Source: an uncultured Pseudomonadota bacterium (GTDB lineage Bacteria > Myxococcota_A > UBA796 > SXON01). From it: 60,949 bases of DNA. The DNA is taken from the NCBI GenBank assembly GCA_903844155.1, contig CAIMSU010000093.1, forward strand, positions 1 through 60,949. The letters run 5' to 3'. Both the position numbers and the translations under genes were made by a program. Under the pieces are notes generated by a model. The model was not told the DNA's origin and ran no database searches. It was given only the letters and a program-made list of their open reading frames with translations. This document shows positions 43,489 to 53,345 of this stretch, in pieces (the first letter of the stretch is position 1; every line of letters begins with the position of its first letter).

Positions 43489-44457
43489 CTACTCCCCTCC
43501 CGAGCGCGCGAGGCGGAACCCGAGGTCAACGCGGCGGTTGGCAGCGGGTTCGCCCTCCCGGATAGCCACTCGCGCGTAGTCGCAGTCGGACGTGAACGCT
43601 CCGCCCCGTCGAACCCGGTACTGCATGTCGGTCGGCCCCGCGGGGTCGGTCTGGGCGCTGCCGTCCTCGTAGCCCCCATAGAACTTCTCGTACAGGTCGT
43701 CGCACCACTCCCAGTCGTTCCCGCTCATGTCGTAGAAGCCCCAGGCATCGGGCGCGAGCGTGGCGACGTCCTCGGTCGTGTCCGCCATCCCCTCGCCCGT
43801 CCACGCCACGTCCGCGCACGTGTCCGACCCTGAGTAGGTCGAGTCCACGCCCGCTCTGGCCGCATACTCCCACTCCGCCTCGGTCGGCAGGCGATACCCC
43901 CGACAACCGTAGGGATCGGCGACGTAGGCGGCTTTCAGGTTGGCGCCGTCGTAGCCGTAGCAGGCGTCGAGCCCCTCCGCGGCGGACAGCGCGTTCGCGT
44001 ACATCGCGGCGTCTGCCCAGGAGACCTGCTCGACGGAGCAGTCCGGGCAGCCGGTGTGAGCGGACGGCGCGGGGGTCGCGGCGCCAGTCCACGCGGCGTA
44101 CTGCGCCTGCGTGAGCTCGGTGCGGCCGAGCCAGAACGCGTGCGAGAGGGTCACGACGTGATCGGTGTAAGCCTCCGAAGGGTCACCCCGTCCACTGCCC
44201 ATCGAGAAGCTGCCCGCTGCAACGCCGATCATGTCGCTACCGAACGCGGTGGCGTAGCCAGCGCCGGCCGCTGTGGACGTGTCCCAGGTCAGGTCGACGG
44301 TGTCGGTGGAGTCGACGCTGGAGTCGGCGGCGGCGTGGCTGTCGGCGGTGACGGTAGAGTCGGCGACCGTGCTGTCCGAGACGGCAGGCTTGGACGTACA
44401 CCGCGTGGCCACACCCAGGGCGATGATGGGCCAAAAACGCCATTTCCCCATGTTCAT
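43489..44457 (-). CDS. FGE-like (SUMF1 superfamily) secreted protein
   Basis: Exported protein of 322 residues with a lipoprotein-like N-terminus (MGKWRFWPIIALGVATRC) and a Thr/Ser/Asp-rich linker. From about residue 75 it is a formylglycine-generating-enzyme-like domain: VAAGSFSMGSGRGDP, FWLGRTELTQAQYAAWTG, VSWADAAMYANALS, YRLPTEAEWEYAARAG, GFYDMSGNDWEWCDDLY and RVRRGGAFTSDCDYARVAIREG. The second of the two cysteines used by true sulfatase-activating FGEs is absent at the equivalent C-terminal position, so it is more likely a non-catalytic FGE-like or an ergothioneine-EgtB-fold relative used for binding. ATG 44457 overlaps the stop of the upstream lipoprotein gene. Confidence 0.87.
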   Translation of the reverse strand: MNMGKWRFWPIIALGVATRCTSKPAVSDSTVADSTVTADSHAAADSSVDSTDTVDLTWDTSTAAGAGYATAFGSDMIGVAAGSFSMGSGRGDPSEAYTDHVVTLSHAFWLGRTELTQAQYAAWTGAATPAPSAHTGCPDCSVEQVSWADAAMYANALSAAEGLDACYGYDGANLKAAYVADPYGCRGYRLPTEAEWEYAARAGVDSTYSGSDTCADVAWTGEGMADTTEDVATLAPDAWGFYDMSGNDWEWCDDLYEKFYGGYEDGSAQTDPAGPTDMQYRVRRGGAFTSDCDYARVAIREGEPAANRRVDLGFRLARSGGE

Positions 44458-45377
44458 CTCGCAGCCAATGGCGCACCCCGGCGCTCGCGCAGGTAGACGT
44501 CAATGATCTGCCCGACGTGGCTACCGCCCGCGTCCGTGAAGCGAACGTCCGCCGTCTCGCCTTCACAATTGCCGCGGTCGTCGCAGCCTCGGCCGACGCC
44601 CGGCACGAGATCGATGGCGACGACGCCAGCGGCCGTCAGCAGCCCGAGCTCTGCCGGCTGGGACGCGCGGTCCCCGTTCCGGTCGGTCCACAGGAGCAGT
44701 CGCGAAAAAGCTGGGTCGGCGGCGGTGAGTACACCGTCGTGGTTGGCGTCGAGGTCGGACAGGGGGACAAAACCGTTGGCTCCAGGGGCGAGGCCTGGAC
44801 GCGGCGTGTCGTTCCCGAACAGCTCCGCAGCGGAGTCGATGCGGCCGTTGCCGTTGCGGTCGAGCGCGAGCCAGCGCGTCGCGGCGGAGGGCCAGTCCGT
44901 CGCGATCGGCCCGGCGCCGAAGTCAAAACTCCCCGATGCAGGCTCGAATGTGACGGGTGCGCGGGTGAACGAGAGCACGAGGGGGGTGTTGCATTCGCCG
45001 TGGATGCAGACGTAGACGCACTCGTAGGCGGGATCGTCGCACCAGGTGCAGCCCTGCCCGTCGTTCGTGCAGCTCTCGTCGGCGGTCAACAGCGAGTCGC
45101 AGCTCGCCGCGACGACGCACTTCGCCTCGCAGTCTGCCGTCGAGGAGCCGGCGTCCGCGCATGACCGTCCCGCGTACTGTCCGTAGTAGTCCTGGTCGGA
45201 CGTCCCGCCGCAGGCGAGGATGTGGTTCTCAGCAGCAGCACACTGCGCCGTGGGGTCGAAGCCGGTGTCCAACGCCGCCCTGTCGCCGGCCGCGCTCGTC
45301 GTGCCCGCTGCGCTCGCGTCGCCGCCCACAGCACACGCGGCGCACGGGAGAACGGCGATCCAGAGCAGACGACGCAT
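44454..45377 (-). CDS. Cys-rich lipoprotein with EF-hand-like loops
   Basis: Lipoprotein of 307 residues; ATG 45377 gives a signal with lipobox ending at ACAV (MRRLLWIAVLPCAACAVGG, Cys at 12 or 15). Residues about 60-140 are rich in paired cysteines (CAAAENHILACGGT, CADAGSSTADCEAKCVVAASC, CTWCDD, CVYVCIHGEC), probably disulfide-linked. The C-terminal half has two EF-hand-like segments, DRNGNGRIDSAAELFG and DANHDGVLTAADPAF, and a third DRNGDRA. A dockerin-like or calcium-stabilised surface protein fits. The open frame upstream to 45701 crosses the GGCGGGA minisatellite and is not part of the gene. It is coupled to the FGE-like gene by ATGA. Confidence 0.8.
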   Translation of the reverse strand: MRRLLWIAVLPCAACAVGGDASAAGTTSAAGDRAALDTGFDPTAQCAAAENHILACGGTSDQDYYGQYAGRSCADAGSSTADCEAKCVVAASCDSLLTADESCTNDGQGCTWCDDPAYECVYVCIHGECNTPLVLSFTRAPVTFEPASGSFDFGAGPIATDWPSAATRWLALDRNGNGRIDSAAELFGNDTPRPGLAPGANGFVPLSDLDANHDGVLTAADPAFSRLLLWTDRNGDRASQPAELGLLTAAGVVAIDLVPGVGRGCDDRGNCEGETADVRFTDAGGSHVGQIIDVYLRERRGAPLAAR

Positions 45378-45561
45378 CTCCGCAGCGTAGCACACTCCCG
45401 GGCGTTCGCGCCCCGGAATGTCTCGCGCCCCTCGCCTCGCCCTCCGACCCGCCGTTACAATCCTCAGGGTGTATTTCACAACATCGCGGGGCGATGCTCC
45501 TCCCGCATGTCGCATCACGCTGATACGAAATGCGGGAGGAGGATTGTCACCTCGGACGGGC

Positions 45562-45614
45562 GGCGGGAGGCGGGAGGCGGGAGGCGGGAGGCGGGAGGCG
45601 GGAGGCGGGAGGCG
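45562..45614. repeat. GGCGGGA minisatellite, seven full copies
   Basis: Seven exact tandem copies of GGCGGGA from 45562 to 45610 followed by GGCG. The plus strand has runs of three G every four bases, so a G-quadruplex is possible, and copy number is expected to vary by replication slippage. It lies about 185 bp upstream of the Cys-rich lipoprotein start codon. Confidence 0.95.
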
Positions 45615-45640
45615 CCGTCCCGAGGCCAAAACAGAACGGC

Positions 45641-45773
45641 GAAGAATTTGAACCGGCAAGATCGCCAAGATCGCCAAGAAATACAGGAAGAACATCAGCA
45701 AGTGTCATAGCTTCTTCTTCTATTCCTTGGCGACCTTGGCGTCTTGATGTTCTTCCTTGGCGGTAAATTCTTC
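45641..45773. repeat. Inverted pair of CGCCAAG-type repeat modules
   Basis: Module 1 (45641-45696) reads GAAGAATTTG..CCGGCAAG, two CGCCAAG units, then AGGAAGAACATCA. Module 2 (45723-45773), on the opposite strand, reads GAAGAATTTACCGCCAAG, AGGAAGAACATCA, then two CGCCAAG units. They share all three sub-blocks in different order. A stem of about 20 bp with two mismatches can form between 45662-45681 and 45722-45741. Confidence 0.7.
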
Positions 45774-46070
45774 TCCCCGGCGCAGACCGGCCGCGCCCGT
45801 TCGCAGACCCGCCCCCGGCCGCAAGCGCACCGCTGCCCGACCGGGCGAGGATGCAAGAAGGAGTGGGACGGGGCGAAGCGGAGGGGCGAAAGCCCTCGTA
45901 AGCCGCAGGCGTCGAGGGACGTACGGCGACTGACGATGGGCAGGCCCTCAGGAGGATGAGCCCAAAAAAAGGGTGGACGCCCGCCCCCGGACGTGTGACG
46001 AAAGCGAGGCCACGATTCGTGCCGGGTTCGCTGTTTGGCGAGCGCGTTGCGGAGGTGGTCCGGAGCGTTG

Positions 46071-46802
46071 ATGCCCGGTAGTTCGCAGGTGCTCGCCGTC
46101 CTCCCCGCGCGAATCGGGAGCACCCGGCTGCCGGCGAAGGCGCTGGCGGACATTCATGGCGAGCCCATGATCGTTCGCACGTGGGAGCGGACGCGCCGCT
46201 CGAAGGTGGACCGGGTGGTGGTCGCCACGGACGACGAGCGGATCGCCCAGGCCGTGCGGGCGCGCGGGGGCGATGCGGTGATGACGGGCGAGTGCGCGAG
46301 CGGCACCGACCGGGTGGCTGCGGCGGCCCGGCTGCTCGATTGGCAGGGCCCGGTCCTCAACGTGCAGGGCGACGAGCCGATGATCGACCCGGAGACCGTC
46401 AGCGCGGTCGCCGACTGCGTCCGGAACGGGGCGAGGATCGCGACGGCGTCGACGGAATTGCACGGAGACCCCCTCACCCGCTCGCGCGTGAAGGTCGTTA
46501 CGCGGGACGATGGCCGGGCGCTGTACTTTTCGCGGGCGCCCATCCCATCAGGCGGACCGTGGCGGCTGCACCTCGGCGTCTACGGCTTTCAACCAGACGT
46601 TCTGCAGACCCTCGCCGCGCTGCCCGCCTCGTGGCTGGAGACCAGCGAATCGCTCGAACAGCTCCGCTGGATGGCCGCGGGGTACGACCTGATCGTCGCC
46701 CGCGTGACCGCCTCGCCCGACGCCTTCGCCGTCGACACCCCCGACGATCTCGCTGCCATGCAGCTTTGCTGGCGTCCGCTGCCATCGCATCCCCTCGCCT
46801 GA
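46071..46802 (+). CDS. kdsB: 3-deoxy-manno-octulosonate cytidylyltransferase
   Basis: Activates Kdo as CMP-Kdo for LPS inner-core synthesis, showing that the organism makes a Kdo-containing LPS. The 243-residue protein has the nucleotidyltransferase opening VLAVLPARIGSTRLPAKAL, VVVATDDERI, VMTGECASGTDRVAAA, VLNVQGDEPMI and YFSRAPIP, then HLGVYGF and WLETSESLEQLRW, all in family order. ATG 46071 is chosen; an in-frame ATG at 46035 adds 12 residues before the conserved start. Followed 21 bp later by pyrG, a common pairing because both act in CTP-dependent Kdo activation. Confidence 0.95.
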   Translation: MPGSSQVLAVLPARIGSTRLPAKALADIHGEPMIVRTWERTRRSKVDRVVVATDDERIAQAVRARGGDAVMTGECASGTDRVAAAARLLDWQGPVLNVQGDEPMIDPETVSAVADCVRNGARIATASTELHGDPLTRSRVKVVTRDDGRALYFSRAPIPSGGPWRLHLGVYGFQPDVLQTLAALPASWLETSESLEQLRWMAAGYDLIVARVTASPDAFAVDTPDDLAAMQLCWRPLPSHPLA

Positions 46803-46823
46803 ACCCACTCTCCAAGGAACCCC

Positions 46824-48488
<1,665 letters not shown>

Positions 48489-48514
48489 ACGCTTGTCTGC
48501 CAGATCCACGATGG

Positions 48515-49117
48515 GTGGTGCTCTGCGGTCCCGCCCTGCTGCTCGTTGCCTGCGCCCCCGATCTGCCCGACGCGCCGGCAACGACGGTGATGACCGGCGT
48601 TGACGGCCGCATTGGCCCGTGGACCGGCACCGCCGCGACCGTCCGACTCATCGGGACGACCGCCTGGGCCGACGACGTCAAGGCCACCGGCGGCGCCCCC
48701 ATCCCGCTGGTGATCGAGGCCGCTGCCTCCGAATGGGACCTGAAGGGCCATACGGCGAGCTTCACCAAGGACGTCAAGGTGACCCGCGGCGTCGTCACCC
48801 TGACGTCCGACCGCCTCGACGTCCGATACAAGGACGCAGACCACATCGACGTTGTCACCGCGAACGGCCATGTCGTCGTCACCCGGGGCACCCGCGTGGC
48901 CCGCTCGGACACGGCCACGCTCACGGCGGGCGACGGGCGCGTTGTGTTGACGGGCAACCCCACGCTCACGGAGGGCGTGAACGAGCTCGACGGCGCGCGG
49001 ATCGAGGTATGGCTTGACGAGGAGAAGGCGACGTGCACGGGCGCCTCGACGGGTGCGGGCGGCACACCCGTGGCGCCGGCTGTGCCGTGTCGGCTGAAGG
49101 TGGTGAGCGGGTTGTAG
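48515..49117 (+). CDS. LptA/OstA-like LPS-transport lipoprotein
   Basis: Small exported protein of 200 residues. GTG 48515 gives a lipoprotein signal (LCGPALLLVACAP). The body consists of repeated strands with the OstA/LptA rhythm: GTTAWADDVKATGG, HTASFTKDVKVTRGVVTLTSDRLDVRY, VTANGHVVVTRGTRVARSDTATLTAGDGRVVLTGNPTLTEG and LDGARIEVWLDE. LptA forms the periplasmic bridge for LPS; lipid-anchored relatives include LptC-like proteins. Position directly behind kdsB-pyrG supports an LPS role. A CTG overlapping the pyrG stop at 48485 would also open this frame and remains possible as a non-standard start. No LptB or RpoN follows. Confidence 0.8.
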   Translation: MVLCGPALLLVACAPDLPDAPATTVMTGVDGRIGPWTGTAATVRLIGTTAWADDVKATGGAPIPLVIEAAASEWDLKGHTASFTKDVKVTRGVVTLTSDRLDVRYKDADHIDVVTANGHVVVTRGTRVARSDTATLTAGDGRVVLTGNPTLTEGVNELDGARIEVWLDEEKATCTGASTGAGGTPVAPAVPCRLKVVSGL

Positions 49118-49132
49118 GGTTACGTTGCAACG

Positions 49133-50293
49133 ATGCCGTCAACCGCTCAATTCCCCCCGTTTGAGACTGAACACTCGCTCCTGCGCAAGACCACGCGCGA
49201 CTGGGTCCTGCGCGAGCTCTACCCGCACCGCAAGGAGTGGGACGACGCCGGGGAGTGGCCCGCCCGCAAGATGATCCAGCAGATGGGCGAACTTGGCTTG
49301 CTCGGCATCCGTTTTCCGACGGAGCATGGCGGGCAGGGGCTCGACTGGTGGTTCCACACCGCGATGGTCGAGGAGCTCTCCTACGCGCGGAACGGCGGCG
49401 TGGTCATGAGCATCCTCGTCCACACAGATATTTCAACGCCGATCATCTCGGAGATTGGCACGCCCTGGCAGATCGAGGAGTACCTCAAGCCCGCCATGCG
49501 TGGCGAGAAGATCGGCTCGCTCGGCATCACCGAGCCCAACTGTGGGTCCGACGTCGCCGCCATCGAGACGACCGCGCGCCGGGACGGCGACGACTACATC
49601 ATCAACGGCGCCAAGACGTTCATCACCAATGGCGCCTTCGCCGACTTCATCGTCCTGGCTGTCCGCACCGGCGAGGCCGGTCACGGCGGGATTTCGCTGG
49701 TGCTTTTCCCAACGACCACACCCGGCTTCTCTGTCGGCAAGAAGCTCGACAAACTTGGGACCCGCGCCGTCGACAGCTCGCTCCTCCACTTCGACGACTG
49801 CCGCGTGCCTCGCAAGAACCTGCTGGGTGAGGAGAACGGCGGGTTCATCTACATCATGCAGAATTTCCAGGGCGAGCGCCTCGTCGGCGCGCTGATGGCG
49901 ACGAGCGCGATGGAGCTGAGCATCTCGGACGCGCTCGAGTATGGGCGCACGCGCAAGGCATTCAAGCGTCCCATCGGCGCGTTTCAGGTCTGGCGGCACA
50001 AGTTTGCGGAGCATATGACATCACTGCAGGCGGCAAAGCTACTGAACTACTCGGCGGTCCAGCAGATGGAGACGAAGCAGGACCCAACCCTCCAGGTGTC
50101 CATGGCGAAGTTGTTCGCAGGAGACCTGGCCCAAAAAGTGCTCTACGACTGCCAGCAGTTCCATGGGGGCAATGGGTTCATGGAGGAGTACGACATCGTC
50201 CGAACCTGTCGCGACATGCGAATCATGCCGATCGGGGGCGGGACGAGCGAGATCATGAAGGAGATAATCGGGAAGTGGAGCGGGATTGGGTGA
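49133..50293 (+). CDS. Acyl-CoA dehydrogenase
   Basis: FAD-dependent dehydrogenase introducing the alpha-beta double bond in acyl-CoA, 386 residues. Family blocks: GLLGIRFPTEHGGQGLDWW, GSLGITEPNCGSDVAAIETTARRDGDDYIINGAKTFITNGAFADFI, LDKLGTRAVDSSLLHFDDCRVP, QNFQGERLVGALMATSAMELSIS, QFHGGNGFMEEYDIVRTCRDMRI and IGGGTSEIMKEIIG. Which acyl chain is used cannot be told; the GFMEEY segment is like those of medium/long- or branched-chain enzymes. ATG 49133 follows the LptA-like gene by 15 bp. Whether it belongs to the LPS operon or has its own promoter is unclear. Confidence 0.95.
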   Translation: MPSTAQFPPFETEHSLLRKTTRDWVLRELYPHRKEWDDAGEWPARKMIQQMGELGLLGIRFPTEHGGQGLDWWFHTAMVEELSYARNGGVVMSILVHTDISTPIISEIGTPWQIEEYLKPAMRGEKIGSLGITEPNCGSDVAAIETTARRDGDDYIINGAKTFITNGAFADFIVLAVRTGEAGHGGISLVLFPTTTPGFSVGKKLDKLGTRAVDSSLLHFDDCRVPRKNLLGEENGGFIYIMQNFQGERLVGALMATSAMELSISDALEYGRTRKAFKRPIGAFQVWRHKFAEHMTSLQAAKLLNYSAVQQMETKQDPTLQVSMAKLFAGDLAQKVLYDCQQFHGGNGFMEEYDIVRTCRDMRIMPIGGGTSEIMKEIIGKWSGIG

Positions 50294-50502
50294 CCGCCGC
50301 AGCCGCCCGCGAGCCCTCGCCGTCCAGCTTCATGACGTCGTCACCATCAGGGCGCCCGCCGACGCGTCGCGGAGGACCGGGCAGTCGTGGTCGGAGGCCT
50401 GCGCAAGGGGGTAGGCCAGGGCCACGGTCGGCTACTCGACGACGACGCGGCAGATCGCTGTTCCGCCTGACAACCACCCTTGACCGGGGATAGCCCGCGC
50501 CG
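50294..50502. other. Short gap with a possible gene remnant
   Basis: The 209-bp gap contains, on the minus strand, a protein-like reading (VALAYPLAQASDHDCPVL) ending in a TGA near 50335 and interrupted upstream by a TAG, so it may be the 3' end of a decayed gene. The evidence is weak. The promoter of the sigma-54 activator is annotated separately. Confidence 0.25.
50467..50496 (+). promoter_or_regulatory. Predicted promoter of the sigma-54 activator gene
   Basis: CTGACA at 50467-50472 is 18 bases from TAGCCC at 50491-50496, and the ATG lies 6 bases further on. The ATAGCCCGCGCC block is shared with the promoter of the MMPL gene. Confidence 0.3.
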
Positions 50503-52071
50503 ATGGACATCCCCGGATTGGAGGAACTCAAGCGCGCCGACCCCGGCGCCGCCCAGCGTTTGGAGGTCTGGGCCAACCGGCTAAGCGCGCGCCTCGACGC
50601 CGCCGAGTGGGCAGCCGCGCACCTTCCCGCCCTTTGCGCCGCTGCCGGGCGCTCCGCCGTGCTGAACGTGCTCGTCGACGCCGCCAGGGAGGAGACCGGC
50701 GCAGCGGACGTCTGCGCGGTGTGGTGGTCCGGCGACTTGCGCAGCCCGAGCTTTCGGCTGGTCGCGGGTTCTGCGGGCGCGATCCCCGCGCCCGACGCCA
50801 TCTCCCGCACCATCGTGGCTCAAGCCTCCACCGCAGGCCGCGCGGTCTGGACGGAAGAAGCCCGGACAGACGCCCGGTTTGCGCTTGCACAGAGCGTCGT
50901 GCTGAGCGTTGGCGGGGCTGTGGGCTGCGTGCCGTTGCCTCCGGACGGGGCGTTGTACCTGGCACGTCCCGAGGGCGGGCGGTTTCGCAGCCGGTCCAAG
51001 TTGCGGCTCGACGCGCTCGCGCAATTCGTCACCGCCGTGCTTGGCCCGGAGGACTCCCCGCCCCAGGGCGCGGCGAGCCAGCCCGGGGTCCCGGGGCTCA
51101 TTGGCGCCTCACGACCGATGCGGGAGTTGTTCGCGGCGATCCGGGCATTTGCGCCCATGCCCTGGCCCGCGCTGATCCTGGGGCAGACGGGAACGGGGAA
51201 AGAGGCCGTCGCCCGCGCGCTGCACGAGCTCTCGCATCGGTCAAACTCGCCGTTGGTGGCGGTTAATTGCGCCTCCGTGCCAGACGAGCTGGCCGAATCC
51301 ACGTTCTTCGGGCACGAGCGAGGCGCGTTCACCGGCGCCGACCGCAGCCGGGACGGCCTGCTGCACCGGACCGCCGATGGCACGCTGTTCCTCGATGAGG
51401 TCGGCGAGCTCTCCGCGCGTGTCCAGGCCAAGCTCCTGCGTGTGCTCCAGGAAGGCTGCTACCAGCGCGTTGGCGGGGAGCACGACCTGCGTTTTCGCGG
51501 ACGCATCGTCGCCGCCACCCACCGGTCGCTCGACAAGCCCTCCCCCGGCCTGACCTTCCGCAACGACCTCTTCCACCGTCTCTCGGCCTGCGTGCTCCGG
51601 GTGCCGGCGCTCAACGACCGCCGGGAGGACGTCCCTGCCCTCGCCGCTTTTCTCCTCGAACGGGCCTGCGCACAGGTCCCCGGGACGGCCCCGCTGGCGC
51701 TCCACGCCGACGTGGTCCGGCGCCTGCAGCAGCGCGACTGGCCCGGCAACGTCCGCGAGCTCGAAAACGTGCTTCGTACCGGCGTCGCCCGCGCGATCGC
51801 CTGGGGCGATGAGACGATCCTCCGTGAGCACCTTGATTGGGACGATGGCGAGGATCGCGGGTCGGACCACCCGACGGCCGAAGGGCCGGGCGCCGCCGAG
51901 AGGACCGACGACCTCCAAGGGCTCCTGCCGGCAACAAGCGCCTTTCAGCGCCGGTTTGTACGGGAGGCCGTTGAGGCCGCGGGTGGGAACAAGGCCAAGG
52001 CGGCCAAGCGGCTCGGCGTGAGCCCCCAGTGGCTCCACCGCCTGCTCGCCAAGTGGGGGGGCGAGGCCTGA
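50503..52071 (+). CDS. Sigma-54-dependent transcriptional activator with N-terminal GAF-like domain
   Basis: Enhancer-binding protein of 522 residues that would open sigma-54 promoters using ATP. The N-terminal 190 residues are GAF-like (LNVLVDAAREETGAADVCAV, ARTDARFALAQSVVLSVGGAVGCVPL), a signal input with no phosphorylatable receiver. The AAA+ domain has Walker A GQTGTGKE (about 227-234), the sigma-54-contacting GAFTGAD loop (274-280), Walker B LFLDEVGEL, RVGGEHDLRFRGRIVAATH with sensor I, and WPGNVRELENVL (sensor II). A Fis-type helix-turn-helix closes the protein (EAAGGNKAKAAKRLGVSPQWLHRLLAK). GAFTGA is intact, so it should be active. No sigma-54 target promoter was recognised nearby; convergent with the next gene, one base apart. 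Confidence 0.95.
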   Translation: MDIPGLEELKRADPGAAQRLEVWANRLSARLDAAEWAAAHLPALCAAAGRSAVLNVLVDAAREETGAADVCAVWWSGDLRSPSFRLVAGSAGAIPAPDAISRTIVAQASTAGRAVWTEEARTDARFALAQSVVLSVGGAVGCVPLPPDGALYLARPEGGRFRSRSKLRLDALAQFVTAVLGPEDSPPQGAASQPGVPGLIGASRPMRELFAAIRAFAPMPWPALILGQTGTGKEAVARALHELSHRSNSPLVAVNCASVPDELAESTFFGHERGAFTGADRSRDGLLHRTADGTLFLDEVGELSARVQAKLLRVLQEGCYQRVGGEHDLRFRGRIVAATHRSLDKPSPGLTFRNDLFHRLSACVLRVPALNDRREDVPALAAFLLERACAQVPGTAPLALHADVVRRLQQRDWPGNVRELENVLRTGVARAIAWGDETILREHLDWDDGEDRGSDHPTAEGPGAAERTDDLQGLLPATSAFQRRFVREAVEAAGGNKAKAAKRLGVSPQWLHRLLAKWGGEA

Positions 52072-52072
52072 T

Positions 52073-52699
52073 TCAGAGCGTAGCGGACCCGTCCAGCGCG
52101 CGCCCCTCGCGGGCGAGAAAGACCTCGAAGTGGAGCTGATCGTCGGCGGTTGCACGCGCAAAGCCGGGCGCCGACCACGGTTCGGTGAGTGGCAAGGCGG
52201 CCATGCCTTCCTCCCGCGCGCCGCCGTCCGGGTAGGCGATCTCGAGCCGGCAGAGGGTCGCGCCGCAGCTGGCGCTCTGCAGGCTCGCCCCGTGGTAGTC
52301 CGCCATCCAGTCCTGAAGCTTGCCTTCCGCCGCTGGCGACCAGGCGGGGTCGGGGCGCTCGGACTGGAGCCGCGCGGCCAACCGGCCGGCGAACTCGGCT
52401 TCGCGTTCCTGCGTTTCTACGGGTGAATCGGCGGGCGGGGCGGTCTGCGCCGGAGGCGTTGATTTCGTGGGCGTTGCATCGGCAAGCCCGGCGTCGAGCG
52501 CGCCGTCGAGGGCGTCGTCGAGGGCATCCTGGCGGTCGCCGAGGGTGTCGACCGCGTGCGCGAGGCGGGTCAGGCGCTCGTCCTGGGGGGCGCTGGCCGC
52601 GACGGCCGACGTCTCCCAGGAATGGCCGTAGAGGCCAGCGGCGAGGACGGCGATGAGGCCGATGGTGATTCCGAGGTGCATGGCGATGGAGCGGGACAT
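52073..52699 (-). CDS. Periplasmic single-span protein with CxxxxCRLE motif
   Basis: Protein of 208 residues with one N-terminal hydrophobic helix (GITIGLIAVLAAGLYG) that may be an uncleaved anchor or a signal. A helical, Asp/Ala-rich segment (TLGDRQDALDDALDGALDAG) and a Pro/Thr linker precede a globular C-terminus with SCGATLCRLEIAYPDGG. A pair of cysteines followed by R-x-E is common in uncharacterised envelope proteins of Myxococcota; function is unknown. ATG 52699 is used. A 9-bp hairpin at 52742-52772 separates it from the gene upstream on the same strand. Confidence 0.7.
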   Translation of the reverse strand: MSRSIAMHLGITIGLIAVLAAGLYGHSWETSAVAASAPQDERLTRLAHAVDTLGDRQDALDDALDGALDAGLADATPTKSTPPAQTAPPADSPVETQEREAEFAGRLAARLQSERPDPAWSPAAEGKLQDWMADYHGASLQSASCGATLCRLEIAYPDGGAREEGMAALPLTEPWSAPGFARATADDQLHFEVFLAREGRALDGSATL

Positions 52700-52741
52700 G
52701 GGGTCTCCTGGCAGATGATGGGGGGTTGAGCGGGGGAAGCA

Positions 52742-52772
52742 GGCCGCGTCGGAGCGTTCGCCGGACGCGGCC
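52742..52772 (-). terminator. Hairpin between two minus-strand genes
   Basis: GGCCGCGTC (52742-52750) and GACGCGGCC (52764-52772) form a perfect 9-bp stem with a 13-base loop, 6 bp after the stop of the gene ending at 52779. There is no U-tract on the transcript, so termination would need Rho or be partial. Confidence 0.35.
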
Positions 52773-52778
52773 GGATGG

Positions 52779-53249
52779 TCAGTCGACGTAGTAGGAGCCG
52801 ACGCCGGACGAGCCGCTGGTGGTCGTCGCGGGGATCGAGCAGGAGAAGTAGAGGTAGTTCATGCCCACCCCCGCGCCCAGGGCGCCGATCGTCAGGAGCT
52901 CGCCGCCAGAGTCGTGGCCGGCGACCGACGTCGGGGAGCTTCCCGTCCACCACATGGTGCTGGAGTAGGAGCTGAAGCGGACGAGCGAGCAGCTGACGGC
53001 GGCGGTGCCGCTGTTGTCGACGACATACATCGCCGAGGCGCTGACCGGCCCGTAGCCGTCGTAGGTGTCAAAGGCGACCGGACAGTCCATCGTCGTGGCG
53101 GAGGTCGAGCTGACGTAGCGCTTGGAGTAGTAGAGCGAGGTGGAGGTGCTGCTGGTTGCCGGTTGGCAGGCGGACCCGGGGGACATGGTGAAGGCGCTGG
53201 CGTGGGCGGGGTGCGTGAAGCTGAACAGGGCGAGGGCGATGGAGAACAT
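52779..53249 (-). CDS. Small secreted protein of unknown function
   Basis: Protein of 156 residues. ATG 53249 gives a signal peptide (MFSIALALFSFTHPAHA), while the frame open to 53330 adds a non-signal extension. The mature part is Ser/Thr/Tyr-rich with four cysteines (GSACQPATS, MDCPVAFD, VSCSLVRFS, FSCSIPATT) and strand-like alternation, which suggests a small disulfide-bonded beta-sandwich. No family is recognised. Similar Ser/Tyr-rich secreted proteins occur in multiple copies in Myxococcota. Confidence 0.65.
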   Translation of the reverse strand: MFSIALALFSFTHPAHASAFTMSPGSACQPATSSTSTSLYYSKRYVSSTSATTMDCPVAFDTYDGYGPVSASAMYVVDNSGTAAVSCSLVRFSSYSSTMWWTGSSPTSVAGHDSGGELLTIGALGAGVGMNYLYFSCSIPATTTSGSSGVGSYYVD

Positions 53250-53345
53250 GGCGAAGATCCTTGGTGGAAGCGCGCCCGGGATGGGCACGCAGACCTCCAA
53301 AGCAAGTCGCGTGCCATCCTCGCCAGGCACTGCGAACGCGCGAAA

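Larger units (their letters stand above)
45378..46070. other. Repeat-rich intergenic region of 0.7 kb
   Basis: No gene is supported between the lipoprotein start and kdsB. The region holds a 7-base minisatellite and an inverted pair of about 50-bp modules, both annotated separately, and otherwise a GC-rich stretch. Base composition near 45640-45780 is visibly richer in A and T than the surroundings. Confidence 0.5.

Noticed and set aside
45562-45614. CRISPR array
   Set aside because: The unit is 7 bases with no spacers; no cas genes are present.
44454-45701. Longer form of the Cys-rich lipoprotein starting at 45701
   Set aside because: The added 108 codons translate the minisatellite (LPPPASR repeats) and the lipobox signal lies at ATG 45377.
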